NCBI RefSeq assembly: GCF_038433155.1
Contig: NZ_JBCDMW010000011.1
Location: forward strand, 1 to 64,000
Direction: 5' to 3'
Source: Luteococcus sp038433155
GTDB lineage: Bacteria > Actinomycetota > Actinomycetes > Propionibacteriales > Propionibacteriaceae
Length of the DNA stretch: 64,000 nucleotides
The notes beneath the pieces were generated by a model. The model was not told the origin of the DNA, made no database searches, and was given only the letters and a program-made list of their open reading frames with translations. Numbering within the stretch: the stretch's first letter is position 1; every line of letters starts with the position of its first letter. Of the stretch, positions 8,324 to 16,361 are shown in pieces. Position numbers and translations under genes: made by a program.

Positions 8324-8504
8324 TCCGGCGCGAATAGCATCCGGCCAGGTCGCCGACGAGCTTCTCGTAGCGCGGTGGTGTCGCGAAGGGGTCTTCGGCG
8401 ATCACGTCGAGCAGCGCCTTCGCCTTCGGCTTCAGTCCGGACGTGGCGAGCTTCTTCGCGTCCTTCTGTGCCTGTCGTGAGTAGACGATCCGCCAGGTGC
8501 TCAC
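8238..8504 (-). CDS. yoeB: YoeB/Txe-family toxin (type II toxin-antitoxin)
   Basis: Ribosome-dependent mRNA endonuclease toxin, 88 residues, RelE superfamily. The residues used by E. coli YoeB are present at matching spots: Glu47 in RYEKL, Arg66 in QHRLVYE, and His86-Tyr87 in the C-terminal THYE. It is translated from an ATGA overlap with the upstream antitoxin, the standard order. Expression is probably controlled by the YefM-YoeB complex at the operator just upstream of yefM. A C-terminal fragment of a second, different YoeB lies at 30833-30898. Confidence 0.92.
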   Translation of the reverse strand: MSTWRIVYSRQAQKDAKKLATSGLKPKAKALLDVIAEDPFATPPRYEKLVGDLAGCYSRRINIQHRLVYEVLPDEHVVHVLRMWTHYE

Positions 8505-8743
8505 CAGTCGAGCTCTTCCAAGCCGGCCTCGATACCCTCGTCGCGGGCCTCGCGAATGGAGGCCGCCAGACCGGGCACGGATGCAAGGTAGATCGTCTCC
8601 TGGATCGCCCGCCAGTCATCCTCGCCGATGAGCACGGCGTTGCCCCGCTGGCCGGTGATGGTCAGCGGTTCAGACTCCTCGTTGACCTGGTCGATGAGGC
8701 GGTAGAGGTTCGCTCGAGCGGTGGTGGCAGGAACAGCAGTCAT
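8501..8743 (-). CDS. yefM: YefM/Phd-family antitoxin
   Basis: Antitoxin and autorepressor paired with YoeB, 80 residues, the usual size. The N-terminal half (about residues 1-50) has the Phd/YefM DNA-binding fold pattern: TTARANLYRLIDQVNEE, then a short strand and RGNAVLIGEDDW. The C-terminal 30 acidic residues would wrap the toxin. Its stop overlaps the yoeB start by 4 nt. A paired GTAC-centred operator lies 10 bp upstream of the start. Confidence 0.92.
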   Translation of the reverse strand: MTAVPATTARANLYRLIDQVNEESEPLTITGQRGNAVLIGEDDWRAIQETIYLASVPGLAASIREARDEGIEAGLEELDW

Positions 8744-8752
8744 GACTCAAGC

Positions 8753-8770
8753 GTACGCCAACACGTACGG
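8753..8770. promoter_or_regulatory. YefM-YoeB autoregulatory operator
   Basis: Two CGTACG palindromes, at 8753-8758 and 8765-8770, have centres exactly 12 bp apart, 10 bp upstream of the yefM start. E. coli YefM binds two GTAC-centred (TGTACA) palindromes with the same 12-bp spacing, so both the core and the geometry are conserved. Confidence 0.65.
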
Positions 8771-8856
8771 ATCCCAACCATCCCTGCGAACGACCGACTC
8801 TCGGCATGATGGTGCGCTCACACAGCCTTTCGCGGGCGCTGGGTCTCGAGTTCTTC

Positions 8857-10194
8857 CTAGGTTGCGTCCGCGAGTCCCTGGGCAGCGAGAAGGTTCACGC
8901 GTCGCAGCGCCTCGGCTTCGGGAATGTCCAGGGCGGCGGCCAGCGCCTGCACGTCGCGGAACTCAGGTTGTGAGGTCACCACCTCGCCATCCAGCAGCCC
9001 CTGCTTCACCTGCACCACGTGACCTTCGACGTCCACCGGCACCCAGCGACGCTCCAGGGCGGTGCGGTCGACGAGCACCTCCCGGATGCCGAGCGTCGTG
9101 GTGTGGCGGAAGACCAGCGGGCGCAGCCGCTCCGGATCATCGGTCAGCACATGCAGGGCATGCCCCGGGCGACCCTTCTTCATCAGGATCGGGGTCAGCC
9201 AGGCGTCCTTGGCTCCGGCGGCGAGCAGGGCATCAAGGATGCCAGGCCACAACCGCGGATCCAGGTCGTCCACATTGCACTCCAGCACCGACAGCCGCCC
9301 GGCACCGCCGCTCGACCGCTCCTGGCCGATGACGACGCGCACCACATTCGCATGACCGTCGAAGTCCTTGGTGCCGGCGCCGGCCCCCGTCGCGCGCACA
9401 GTCATCGCGGGCATCGCGCCCTGGTCCCGCCCCGCGACGAAGGCGACTCCGGTCGGCGTCGCGAGTTCGGTTCGGGCCGGGCCGGGCTGCACCACCAGGC
9501 CGACCGAGAGCTCGGCGACGGCCGGACCGGGCACCGCCAGCTCACCGTGCGCCATCCGAATCGTGCCGCTGCCCACCGAGAGGTCACCGACGACGATGCG
9601 CTCGACGCCCAGGCTGTGCAAGGCCGCGCAGCCTCCGACGATGTCGGCGATCGAGTCCCAGGCGCCCACCTCGTGGAAGTGCACCTCCGAGACCGGCACC
9701 CCGTGCGCCCGGGACTCCGCGACGGCGATCCGCTCGAAGACGGCCAGTGAGTGGTCGCGCACGGCCTGGGGCAGGCCCGCGGTGCGGATCATCCGTTCGA
9801 TGTCGACCCAGGCTCGGTGTTCGTGCGCGTGGTCATGGTGGTGCCCCTCGACAAGCTCGGGGATCGGGTCATGGTGGTGCTCGGGGACCGAGTGGTGGTG
9901 CTCGGGGACCGAGTGGTGGTGCTCGGGGACCGAGTGGTGGTGCTCGGGGACGGGGTGGTGGTGACCCTCGACAGGCTCGGGGACCGCGTGCTGGGTTGGC
10001 CTGACGTACGCCTTTGTGGCGCGCATCCCGTGGCGTACCACCTGCTCAGTGCTGATGGTCACCTCGCCGGGGGCCACCGCCTCCACGGCCTCGCGCACGG
10101 CATCCAGACTGGCACCGGCGTCCAGCAGGGCGCCCAGCAGCATGTCGCCGGCAATCCCAGCACTCGCGTCGATCCAACAGGTCAGCCCAGCCAT
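8857..10194 (-). CDS. larC: LarC, nickel insertase for the nickel-pincer cofactor, with expanded His linker
   Basis: CTP-dependent enzyme that inserts nickel into the pincer nucleotide. The 445-residue product is a single uninterrupted LarC1-LarC2 fusion; in Lactobacillus the two parts are joined by a programmed frameshift. The N-terminus CWIDASAGIAGDMLLGAL is diagnostic, followed by EVHFHEVGAWDSIADIVG and, in the C-terminal part, ECNVDDLDP and LMKKGRPGH. Residues about 74-126 are a His-rich linker with five HHH blocks separated by SVPE, built from 21-bp DNA repeats and two EPVEG/ELVEG-coding repeats. The ATG at 10194 begins the conserved domain and follows AGGTGGAGG. It lies downstream of HAD and GH3 genes on the same strand and completes the larBCE set. 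Confidence 0.94.
   Translation of the reverse strand: MAGLTCWIDASAGIAGDMLLGALLDAGASLDAVREAVEAVAPGEVTISTEQVVRHGMRATKAYVRPTQHAVPEPVEGHHHPVPEHHHSVPEHHHSVPEHHHSVPEHHHDPIPELVEGHHHDHAHEHRAWVDIERMIRTAGLPQAVRDHSLAVFERIAVAESRAHGVPVSEVHFHEVGAWDSIADIVGGCAALHSLGVERIVVGDLSVGSGTIRMAHGELAVPGPAVAELSVGLVVQPGPARTELATPTGVAFVAGRDQGAMPAMTVRATGAGAGTKDFDGHANVVRVVIGQERSSGGAGRLSVLECNVDDLDPRLWPGILDALLAAGAKDAWLTPILMKKGRPGHALHVLTDDPERLRPLVFRHTTTLGIREVLVDRTALERRWVPVDVEGHVVQVKQGLLDGEVVTSQPEFRDVQALAAALDIPEAEALRRVNLLAAQGLADAT
9883..9966. repeat. 21-bp tandem repeats coding the LarC His linker
   Basis: The 21-bp unit GGGGACCGAGTGGTGGTGCTC starts at 9883, 9904 and 9925, with a degenerate copy at 9946. On the coding (minus) strand it reads as EHHHSVP. 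The array is flanked on both sides by copies of the dispersed repeat CCTCGAC(A/G)AGCTCGGGG (9845-9861 and 9965-9981). Confidence 0.85.
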
Positions 10195-10247
10195 GCCTCC
10201 ACCTTTCGTCTCCCCCACCATTCCATGCCCAGCCCTTGGACGTGGAA

Positions 10248-10377
10248 GGGGGGGGGGGGGGGGGGGGGAGGACACCCGAACCCCCCCCCCCCCCCCCCAC
10301 CCACCCCCCCCCCCCCCCCCATCCCCCCCCCTCTTTGGGAGGGGGGGGGTTTTGGGGCCCCCCCCCCCCCCCCCCCC
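10248..10377. repeat. Poly-G/poly-C tract of doubtful accuracy
   Basis: Contains a run of 21 Gs (10248-10268), 18 Cs (10281-10298), further C runs to 10331, a G block at 10341-10349 and a final C run to 10377. It fills the gap between the GH3 stop (10394) and the larC start (10194). Sequence of this kind is rare in real genomes and typical of failed consensus over a strong GC hairpin, for example a terminator. If real, it could fold into a G-quadruplex or vary in length. No gene is supported in 10195-10393. Confidence 0.7.
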
Positions 10378-10393
10378 GTCCCTCACCTGCTCG

Positions 10394-12115
10394 TCAGAGC
10401 TTGGCCTGCCACTTGCCCGCCCAGACCAGGTCATTGGGCGTGCCCTTGAACTCGCTCTTGCCCTCCAGCTTGTCCAGGACGCCGGTGATGATGTCCGGAT
10501 TGGAGTGGTAGGCGTTGACGAAGCACTTGACCATGGTCAGGTCGTGCAGGTGGGTGGTGAAGTTCAGGCTGACCGCGAAGGTGGGAACCTCGTGGACATA
10601 CCACGGGATCTCATTGCTCATGGCCGCACTCCACTGGATGCGGTAGTTGTTCTGCGCACCGTAACCGATCACCTCGGCGATGAACAGCGCCGCGTCGGTC
10701 TCCGCCTTGTACTGCTCGATGGAACCCTTCACCCGACTGCCGCCGTCCATCACGGTCACCTCGTAGCCGCGCTCGGTGAGCTGCGCGACGAACATCTCCA
10801 CCGTCTTGTCGTTGCCGGAGTAGATGCCGCCCTTCTCACCCGCGACGTAGTACAGCTTGATCCGGCGATGCTTCTCCGGGGTGAGCGGCAGCTCGTCGAG
10901 GGTGTTCTTCACCAGCGTGATGCCCTTGTCCGCGGCCTCCTTGCGCATGGCCAGGTGCTCCTCGCAGCCGACGACCTCGAGCTCCTTGGGGTCCTTCACC
11001 AGGGTGCCGTCGGCCTGCTTCTCGTGCAGGCGACGCTTGGCCTTCAGGCCCAGCACGCGACGCAGGGCGTCGGTCATCCGCTCCTCGGTGATGACGCCGG
11101 ACTTGTAGCCGTCGAGCATGTAGCCGAAGTCCTCGTCGATCTGGTTGAAGAACAGGAACATGTCGCAACCCGCAGCAATCGCCTTCGGGACGTAGTCCTT
11201 GCGCTGCATGGCGGCGGTCATGCCGAGCATGTGGCTGGCGTCGGTGATCAGCATGCCGTTGAAGCCCAGCTCCTCCTTGAGCAGGCCGGTGGCCAGCTCG
11301 GTGGCGAGAGTGGCCGGCAGGATGTCCTTGTCCTCCAGCGACGGGTCCAGCTTCTTCTGCCAGGCCGGCTGGGCGATGTGGCCGGCCATGAACATCTCCA
11401 CGCCGTTGTCGATGTGGTGGCGATAGACCTTGCCGAAGCTCGCGTCCCACTCGTCGGTGGACAGCTCGTTGACGCCCAGCACCAGGTGCTGGTCCCGCTC
11501 CTCGGTGCCGTCGCCCGGGAAGTGCTTGATGCAGACGTTGACGTCGCTCTCACGCATCCCGTCGATGTAGGCCTGCGTGTAGGTGATCACGTCGTCGGCA
11601 TTGGTGCCGTAGGCGCGGGTGTTGACGATGGTGTTGCGCCAGTTGAACAGGATGTCGACGCACGGGTCGAAGTTGGTGTTGACGCCCAAGGCGCTCTCCT
11701 CGACGCCCGAGACGTAGCCGGCGTTGTAGGCCACCTGGGGGTCCCCCGAGGCCTCGCACTGGGCACCGGAGGCGATGTAGGTGCCGTCCTTGCAGGCGCC
11801 GTTGCCGCCCGCGTCGCAGTTGGCGGCCACCATCAGGGGGATCTTCGAATCGGTCTGCAGCTCGTTGATCAGCTGCTGCACCTGCTCCGCAGTGCCACCC
11901 TCGTAGCGCGCACCACCGATGTGGTAGCGCTCCAGGATCTGCTTGTTGGTGAGTTCATTGCCGCTGTAGGCGTCCTTGCCGAAGAAGAACAGGGTGGTGA
12001 ACAGCTGGCCCACCTTCTCCTCGTCGGTCATGTCCTTGATGGTGTCCTCGACCCACTCGATCTGGGCTTCGTCGAGGTTGTAGGGGCTGGCGGTGAGGTC
12101 TACGAGCTTGGGCAT
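10394..12115 (-). CDS. Glycoside hydrolase family 3, NagZ-like
   Basis: Cytoplasmic GH3 beta-glycosidase of 573 residues with no signal peptide. It has the single-barrel NagZ-type motif KHFPGDG, four residues, then DQH; the Asp-x-His supplies the His acid/base of NagZ-type enzymes. The expected nucleophile Asp is in LITDASHM. Most NagZ proteins have GHG where this has GDG. A C-terminal region of about 200 residues resembles the second domain of longer GH3 enzymes. It lies 58 bp downstream of the HAD gene, probably in one operon, in an island for uronates. It could release glucuronic acid or N-acetylglucosamine from imported glycosides; the substrate is inference. Confidence 0.85.
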   Translation of the reverse strand: MPKLVDLTASPYNLDEAQIEWVEDTIKDMTDEEKVGQLFTTLFFFGKDAYSGNELTNKQILERYHIGGARYEGGTAEQVQQLINELQTDSKIPLMVAANCDAGGNGACKDGTYIASGAQCEASGDPQVAYNAGYVSGVEESALGVNTNFDPCVDILFNWRNTIVNTRAYGTNADDVITYTQAYIDGMRESDVNVCIKHFPGDGTEERDQHLVLGVNELSTDEWDASFGKVYRHHIDNGVEMFMAGHIAQPAWQKKLDPSLEDKDILPATLATELATGLLKEELGFNGMLITDASHMLGMTAAMQRKDYVPKAIAAGCDMFLFFNQIDEDFGYMLDGYKSGVITEERMTDALRRVLGLKAKRRLHEKQADGTLVKDPKELEVVGCEEHLAMRKEAADKGITLVKNTLDELPLTPEKHRRIKLYYVAGEKGGIYSGNDKTVEMFVAQLTERGYEVTVMDGGSRVKGSIEQYKAETDAALFIAEVIGYGAQNNYRIQWSAAMSNEIPWYVHEVPTFAVSLNFTTHLHDLTMVKCFVNAYHSNPDIITGVLDKLEGKSEFKGTPNDLVWAGKWQAKL

Positions 12116-12143
12116 CGATGCTCCTTCTGGGTGGTGGTGTGGC

Positions 12144-12164
12144 CCCTCGACAAGCTCAGGGACC
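12144..12164. repeat. Dispersed EPVE-type repeat, intergenic copy
   Basis: CCTCGACAAGCTCAGGG (12145-12161) with short flanks sits in the 58-bp gap between the HAD and GH3 genes. It is a copy of the element found inside larC, inside the hydroxyacid dehydrogenase gene and at 53465. In the sense direction of the neighbouring genes it would read PELVEG. Confidence 0.6.
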
Positions 12165-12173
12165 GGGGTCTGG

Positions 12174-13115
12174 TCAGGCCCTAACCACGGGCTTGCTGAC
12201 CGTGCGGTTGCCGGAGATGGTCGGCCACGGCAGCTCGCCGGGCAGGTAGCTCTCGAACTCGGAGATCAGGGCGGCCTGGTAGTCCCCCGCGTAACTGCCG
12301 TCGAGGAACTTCGGCAGGGCCTCGGCGACGAAGCGCGCCCAGCTCTCCTTCTCTCGGCCGGGATTGATCGGGTAGTACAGGCAGCCGGCCTTGGCGGCGG
12401 CGTCCCGGTCACCGGGGGCGTCGCCGATCAGCATGATCTTGTCGGCGTCGTACTTGCCCTTGGCCGCGTATTCGACGTGCTGCGCCTTGCCGCCCATCTC
12501 CTGCCCGGCGATCACCTTCATGTACTGGGCCAGACCGTGCTCGCCCCACTCCTTCTGCAGCGCGTGCAGCGGCGTGGCGGAGACGGTCATCTGGTCGACG
12601 CCGGCCTGGTCCATGGCCTGCATCGCCTCGCGGACACCCGGGAAGGGGCCGCACCCGTGCACCATGTCCGCGATGGCGACATTGACGCCATCGCCCCAGG
12701 CGATGCAGCGCTCGATCGTCGCCGACGGGTGCTCGGCAGCGTAGGCCGCGATCCCCTTGTCACTGAGCGGATGACCGGAATTGATGAAGTCGGTGAGCTC
12801 CGGGTACTCGGGGATCTCGACGCCGCGCTCGGCCACCTCGGTGCGGTCCCGCAGCAGGTCCAGCAGCTGACGCAGGGCCAGCCAGCGGTTCAGCCCGCGG
12901 GTCACTGAACCCAGGTTGACGAACAGGGCGGTCTGGCGGGCCAGGGTGGAGACCGGCTGCAGGTCGAAGTACTTGATGTAGCAGGGGGTGAAGCACTCCT
13001 GGTGCTTGATGTCCATGGCGTCCATCGCGCAACCGTCGGAGTCGATCCCGACGAAGAAATCCTTGGTCGGGGTGAAGTCCACCAGCACCTGTGCTGCCGC
13101 GGGCATCTCGGACAT
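12174..13115 (-). CDS. HAD-superfamily hydrolase
   Basis: Putative phosphatase of the haloacid dehalogenase superfamily, 313 residues. The nucleophile motif is GIDSDGCAMD near residue 20 and the C-terminal motif is LIGDAPGDRDAA near residue 250; the long stretch between them would be the cap domain. The start at 13115 is chosen because GAGGAG precedes it at good spacing and the frame upstream is unconserved. The GTTGC direct repeats at 13180-13208 lie 65-95 bp upstream. It heads a probable HAD-GH3-larC unit next to uxuB. It may dephosphorylate a sugar phosphate from the pathway; the actual substrate is unknown. Confidence 0.85.
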   Translation of the reverse strand: MSEMPAAAQVLVDFTPTKDFFVGIDSDGCAMDAMDIKHQECFTPCYIKYFDLQPVSTLARQTALFVNLGSVTRGLNRWLALRQLLDLLRDRTEVAERGVEIPEYPELTDFINSGHPLSDKGIAAYAAEHPSATIERCIAWGDGVNVAIADMVHGCGPFPGVREAMQAMDQAGVDQMTVSATPLHALQKEWGEHGLAQYMKVIAGQEMGGKAQHVEYAAKGKYDADKIMLIGDAPGDRDAAAKAGCLYYPINPGREKESWARFVAEALPKFLDGSYAGDYQAALISEFESYLPGELPWPTISGNRTVSKPVVRA

Positions 13116-13179
13116 CTTGCTCCTCTTCTTCGTCGTCTTGACCACCAGCATTCCGGTAGGGCATCGGTTGAGGTCAGGG

Positions 13180-13208
13180 GTTGCCAGCAGTTGCCAGCCT
13201 GCGGTTGC
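13180..13208. promoter_or_regulatory. Putative shared operator, copy 2 (GTTGC repeats)
   Basis: GTTGCCAGCAGTTGCC at 13180-13195 is a 10-bp-spaced direct repeat, and a third GTTGCA follows at 13204. It lies between the uxuB stop (13314) and the HAD start (13115), so it probably drives HAD-GH3-larC. Consensus with the three other copies is GTTGCCnCCTGTTGCC. Confidence 0.5.
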
Positions 13209-13313
13209 AGGTCCGGGCCACCTGCGCACGAACCGGAGCACCCACCACAACCGGCCGTGGCCGCCGCCCGGAGGGACGACGGCCACGTGGCATGGCTTCG
13301 GCAGGGCGAGGGG

Positions 13314-14684
13314 TCAGGCGGCCCGCCCGCGCAGCTCGTCCATCTGGGACAGCACGGTCTCCAGCACCCGCGGCTCGTTGATCCCCAACCGGTCCAGCAC
13401 CGCCACGGCGGAGCTGGTCTCGTCGCCGGTGACCAGCAGGGCCAGCTCGTCGGCTTGTGAGTCGGTGACCGGTGCGCCCATCCCCAGCAGGTGCAGAATC
13501 CAGGCCGCGACCGCGCGGGTGGCGCCGGTGGCCACCTCACCCCGCGCCAGGGCCGCCTTGATGGTGGGCACGTGCCGGATGGCCACCTTCTGTGACCCGT
13601 CGGCGGCGATCTGGGCCAGCAGGTGCCGGATCCGCGGGTTGCGGTACCGGGTGAGCAGGGCCTCGCGGTACTCGTCCAGCTCCGCCTGCGGCAGGGTGAG
13701 GTAGTACTTGGCGGCGTCGTCCCAGAACTCGTTCACCCAGCCCAGCAACACCTCATCGTTGATCGCGTCACAGACCGTCTCCCGGCCCAGGATGGGCCCG
13801 GCATAGGCCATCAGGGAGTGCGAGCCGTTCAACATGGTCAGCTTGCGCGCCTCGTGCGGCACCACGTCGTCGACGAAGCGGGCCCCCGCGTCCTCCCAGG
13901 CTGGGCGGCCGGCGACGAAGTCCCCACTGAGCACCCATTCGCTGAAGGGTTCGGTGACCACCAGGGCCGGGTCGTCGACGCCGGTCTGGGCCGCCACCCG
14001 CTCCCGGTCCTCGTCGGTTGTGCGCGGGGTGATCCGGTCCACCATGGTGGTGACCACGCCCACATTGGCCTCGATCCACTCCACCAGCGCCGGGTCCACC
14101 CGCTGTGCGGCCTGGCTGACCAGCCGCTTGATCATCGGGCCGTTCTCCGGGATGTTGTCGCATGGGCAGAAGGTCAGCTTGCCGCCCCCTGCCTGACGAC
14201 GGGCCAACAGCCCCGCCACGAACTTCGCCGGTGCGGTGGCCACCTGGGCCTGTGGGTCCGCCTGCAGCGCGGCCAGGTCGGCGGCCAGCTGCTGGTGGGT
14301 CAGGTCCAGGTTTCCGTCCTTGTCCCGCAGATAGCCGGCCTCGGTGATGGTGGAAGTGACGATGGCCAGGTGCGGGTCGGCGAAGTAGCCGCGCCAGGCG
14401 GCCAGGTCGTCGGCGGCATGCACGGCGGACAGCGAGCCGATCACCTCCACCTCGTCACCGTCGGGGTCGGCGACGCACAGCTGGTAGAGACCCTCGGAGG
14501 GAGCCAGCGTCTCGGCGATGGCGGGCGAACGGCCGGTGAAGGCGGCGATCCCCCAGTCCGCGGCGTCGTGCGCGTGCTCGGTGTACCAGGCCTGATGGGC
14601 GCGGGTGAAGTTGCCGATCCCCAGGTGCAGGATCCGCACGGGGGCGGCCGGACGGCCGTGGTCGGTTCGGTTGAGCGTGGTCAC
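13314..14684 (-). CDS. uxuB: Fructuronate reductase / mannitol dehydrogenase-family protein
   Basis: NAD-dependent polyol dehydrogenase of the long-chain mannitol dehydrogenase family, 456 residues. In this setting it most likely reduces D-fructuronate to D-mannonate. The Rossmann start GIGNFTRAHQA is at residues 16-26 after the GTG. The catalytic Lys pattern K-x4-N-x2-H is seen in KLTMLNGSH. The GTG start at 14684 overlaps the uxaC stop (GTGA), so the two are co-transcribed and translationally coupled, which strongly supports the UxuB assignment over tagaturonate reductase or mannitol dehydrogenase. UxaJ (tagaturonate) activity cannot be excluded because UxaC also acts on galacturonate. Confidence 0.9.
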   Translation of the reverse strand: MTTLNRTDHGRPAAPVRILHLGIGNFTRAHQAWYTEHAHDAADWGIAAFTGRSPAIAETLAPSEGLYQLCVADPDGDEVEVIGSLSAVHAADDLAAWRGYFADPHLAIVTSTITEAGYLRDKDGNLDLTHQQLAADLAALQADPQAQVATAPAKFVAGLLARRQAGGGKLTFCPCDNIPENGPMIKRLVSQAAQRVDPALVEWIEANVGVVTTMVDRITPRTTDEDRERVAAQTGVDDPALVVTEPFSEWVLSGDFVAGRPAWEDAGARFVDDVVPHEARKLTMLNGSHSLMAYAGPILGRETVCDAINDEVLLGWVNEFWDDAAKYYLTLPQAELDEYREALLTRYRNPRIRHLLAQIAADGSQKVAIRHVPTIKAALARGEVATGATRAVAAWILHLLGMGAPVTDSQADELALLVTGDETSSAVAVLDRLGINEPRVLETVLSQMDELRGRAA

Positions 14685-16096
14685 AGCTTGAACACCTTCT
14701 TCGGGTTGTCGACGACGAGCTTGACCGCCGTCTCGGCCGCCTCGTCCTCGTCCAGCCGGTGCTGGGCGACGAGTCCGGCCAGGTGGGCGCAGTCCAGCCG
14801 GCGCGACATGTCGTGCCGGGCGGGGATGGAACAGAAGGCGCGGGTGTCGTCGATCATCCCGGACAGGCGGCTGAACCCGGCCATCTCGGTGGTGGCCTGC
14901 TTGAACCGCATGATCGACTCCGGGGCGTCGATGAACCACCACGGGACGCCGATGTACAGGCTGCGGTACCAGCCGGCCAGCGGAGCGATCTCCCGGCTGA
15001 AACTGTCCTCGTCCAGGGTGAACAGCACCAGGTTCAGGTTGGGGTGGTTTCCGAAGGCGTTGAGCACGGGTTGCAGCGCCCGGGTCACCTCCAGCCGCAT
15101 CGGGATGTCATTGCCGACGTCGGCGCCGTAGGTGGCGGTGGCCTCCGCGTCGTGCCCGCGCACGACGGCCGGGTGCAGGGTCATGGTCAGGCCGTCCTCG
15201 GTGGCCATCCGGACCTGGTCGGTGAGCAGGTGGCGGCGCAGCTGGTCGCACTGCTCGGGGCTGGCCTCATTGCGTCGCGCCAGCTCGAACAGTTTGGTGG
15301 CCTCGACGGCGTCCGGGGTGACGGTGCCCAGATCGGCGTGCGAGTGGTCGGTGGACACCGCGCCGTGCTGTTTGAAGAAGGCGCGCCGGTTCTCCATCGC
15401 GGCGGTGTAGTCCGCCAGGTTGGAGATCTCCATCCCGGCCGCCTCACCAAGGGCATTGACCAGGTCATTCCAGTCCCGACGGCCGGGCTCCAGGTACTTG
15501 TCCGGGCGGAAGGTGGGCACCACGCGACGGGTGAAGGAGGAGTCCTGGGCGATCTGCTCGTGCTTGTCCAGGGAGTCACACGGGTCGTCGGTGGTGGCGA
15601 TGAAGGTGATGTCGAACGAGTCCATCAGGGCCCGGGGGCGCATCTCCGGGGTGGCCAGCTTGGCATTGATGGCGTCGTAGATCTGGTCGGCGGTCTCGGC
15701 GCTGGGACGCACGTCGATGCCGAAGATGCCGACCAGCTGGTCCTGCATCCAGTAGCGCATCGCGGTGCCGTTGTAATCACTCCAGTGCTCGCAGAAGGTC
15801 CGCCACGCGGTGCGGGACTGCTCGTCGGTCAACTCGGTGCCCACCGGGACACCCAGGGTGGACAACTCCACCCCATTGGCGTGCATGATCCGGTTCACAT
15901 AGTGGTCCGGAGTGATCAGCAACTCGGTCGCGTTCTTGAAGGGAATGTCGTCGGCGATCCAGGCCGGCGGCACGTGCCCGTGCGGCGAGAGGATCGGGAG
16001 GTCCTTGACCTCGTCATAGAGCCGGCGCGCGATGTCGCGGACGCCGGGCTCGGCGGGGAGCAGTCGGTCTGGGTGGAGCGTCATTGCCTGTGCCAT
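14681..16096 (-). CDS. uxaC: Glucuronate isomerase (uronate isomerase)
   Basis: Converts D-glucuronate to D-fructuronate (and D-galacturonate to D-tagaturonate), the first step of hexuronate catabolism. The 471-residue protein belongs to the amidohydrolase-fold uronate isomerases; LHPDRLLPAEPG and the metal-site motif SPHGHVPP are at the N-terminus. Further family landmarks are the central aromatic stretch and FATTD-like ATTDDPCDSLDKH. The ATG at 16096 (MAQAMTLHP) is preferred for the G-rich sequence just before it; 16084 is possible. It overlaps uxuB by 4 nt. A copy of the GTTGC operator lies 40 bp upstream. Confidence 0.93.
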   Translation of the reverse strand: MAQAMTLHPDRLLPAEPGVRDIARRLYDEVKDLPILSPHGHVPPAWIADDIPFKNATELLITPDHYVNRIMHANGVELSTLGVPVGTELTDEQSRTAWRTFCEHWSDYNGTAMRYWMQDQLVGIFGIDVRPSAETADQIYDAINAKLATPEMRPRALMDSFDITFIATTDDPCDSLDKHEQIAQDSSFTRRVVPTFRPDKYLEPGRRDWNDLVNALGEAAGMEISNLADYTAAMENRRAFFKQHGAVSTDHSHADLGTVTPDAVEATKLFELARRNEASPEQCDQLRRHLLTDQVRMATEDGLTMTLHPAVVRGHDAEATATYGADVGNDIPMRLEVTRALQPVLNAFGNHPNLNLVLFTLDEDSFSREIAPLAGWYRSLYIGVPWWFIDAPESIMRFKQATTEMAGFSRLSGMIDDTRAFCSIPARHDMSRRLDCAHLAGLVAQHRLDEDEAAETAVKLVVDNPKKVFKL

Positions 16097-16135
16097 GCCC
16101 CCCATGCAACTGCATGCCTCCGACACTTTCCACGG

Positions 16136-16151
16136 GTTGCCACCTGTTGCC
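16136..16151. promoter_or_regulatory. Putative shared operator, copy 3 (GTTGC-N5-GTTGC)
   Basis: GTTGCCACCTGTTGCC, the copy closest to the consensus, 40 bp upstream of the uxaC start. The GTTGC units start at 16136 and 16146. Between it and uxaC, ATGCA-AC-TGCAT (16104-16115) is a further small dyad. Confidence 0.55.
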
Positions 16152-16192
16152 GGTTCCCGTGCCGCGGTGCATGAGCCCACTCGCGGGCTCCA

Positions 16193-16263
16193 CTGAGAAC
16201 AGATGCAGGATGGGGGTCCAACGCAACTATTGCGTTGGGCCCCCATCCTGCATCTGTTCTCAG
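16193..16263. repeat. Near-perfect 34-bp hairpin between divergent genes
   Basis: Bases 16193-16226 pair with 16230-16263 with a single G-T wobble and a 3-nt loop. It lies between the divergent starts of uxaC (16096) and the LarA-like gene (16405), where no terminator is needed, so a simple termination role does not explain it. Two other long hairpins occur at 26027-26115 and 31077-31154 with different stems. I see no open reading frame in it. The rest of 16097-16404 holds promoter-type sequence only. Confidence 0.9.
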
Positions 16264-16361
16264 CAGACCGTCCCGGACCAGCCAGCGTGGACCGTGCCGT
16301 GGACTGATGTGAAACCGTCGCCCGAACGCGATCCTCCGCGGGCCTGACGCCGCAAACGGCG

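Noticed and set aside
9845..9981. CRISPR-like array
   Set aside because: The 21-bp units are directly tandem without unique spacers and are in frame inside larC; no cas genes are present in the window.
10016..12184. A 722-codon plus-strand frame running through the poly-G/C tract
   Set aside because: It is antisense to the GH3 and larC genes and includes the homopolymer run as poly-Pro/Gly; no protein family fits.
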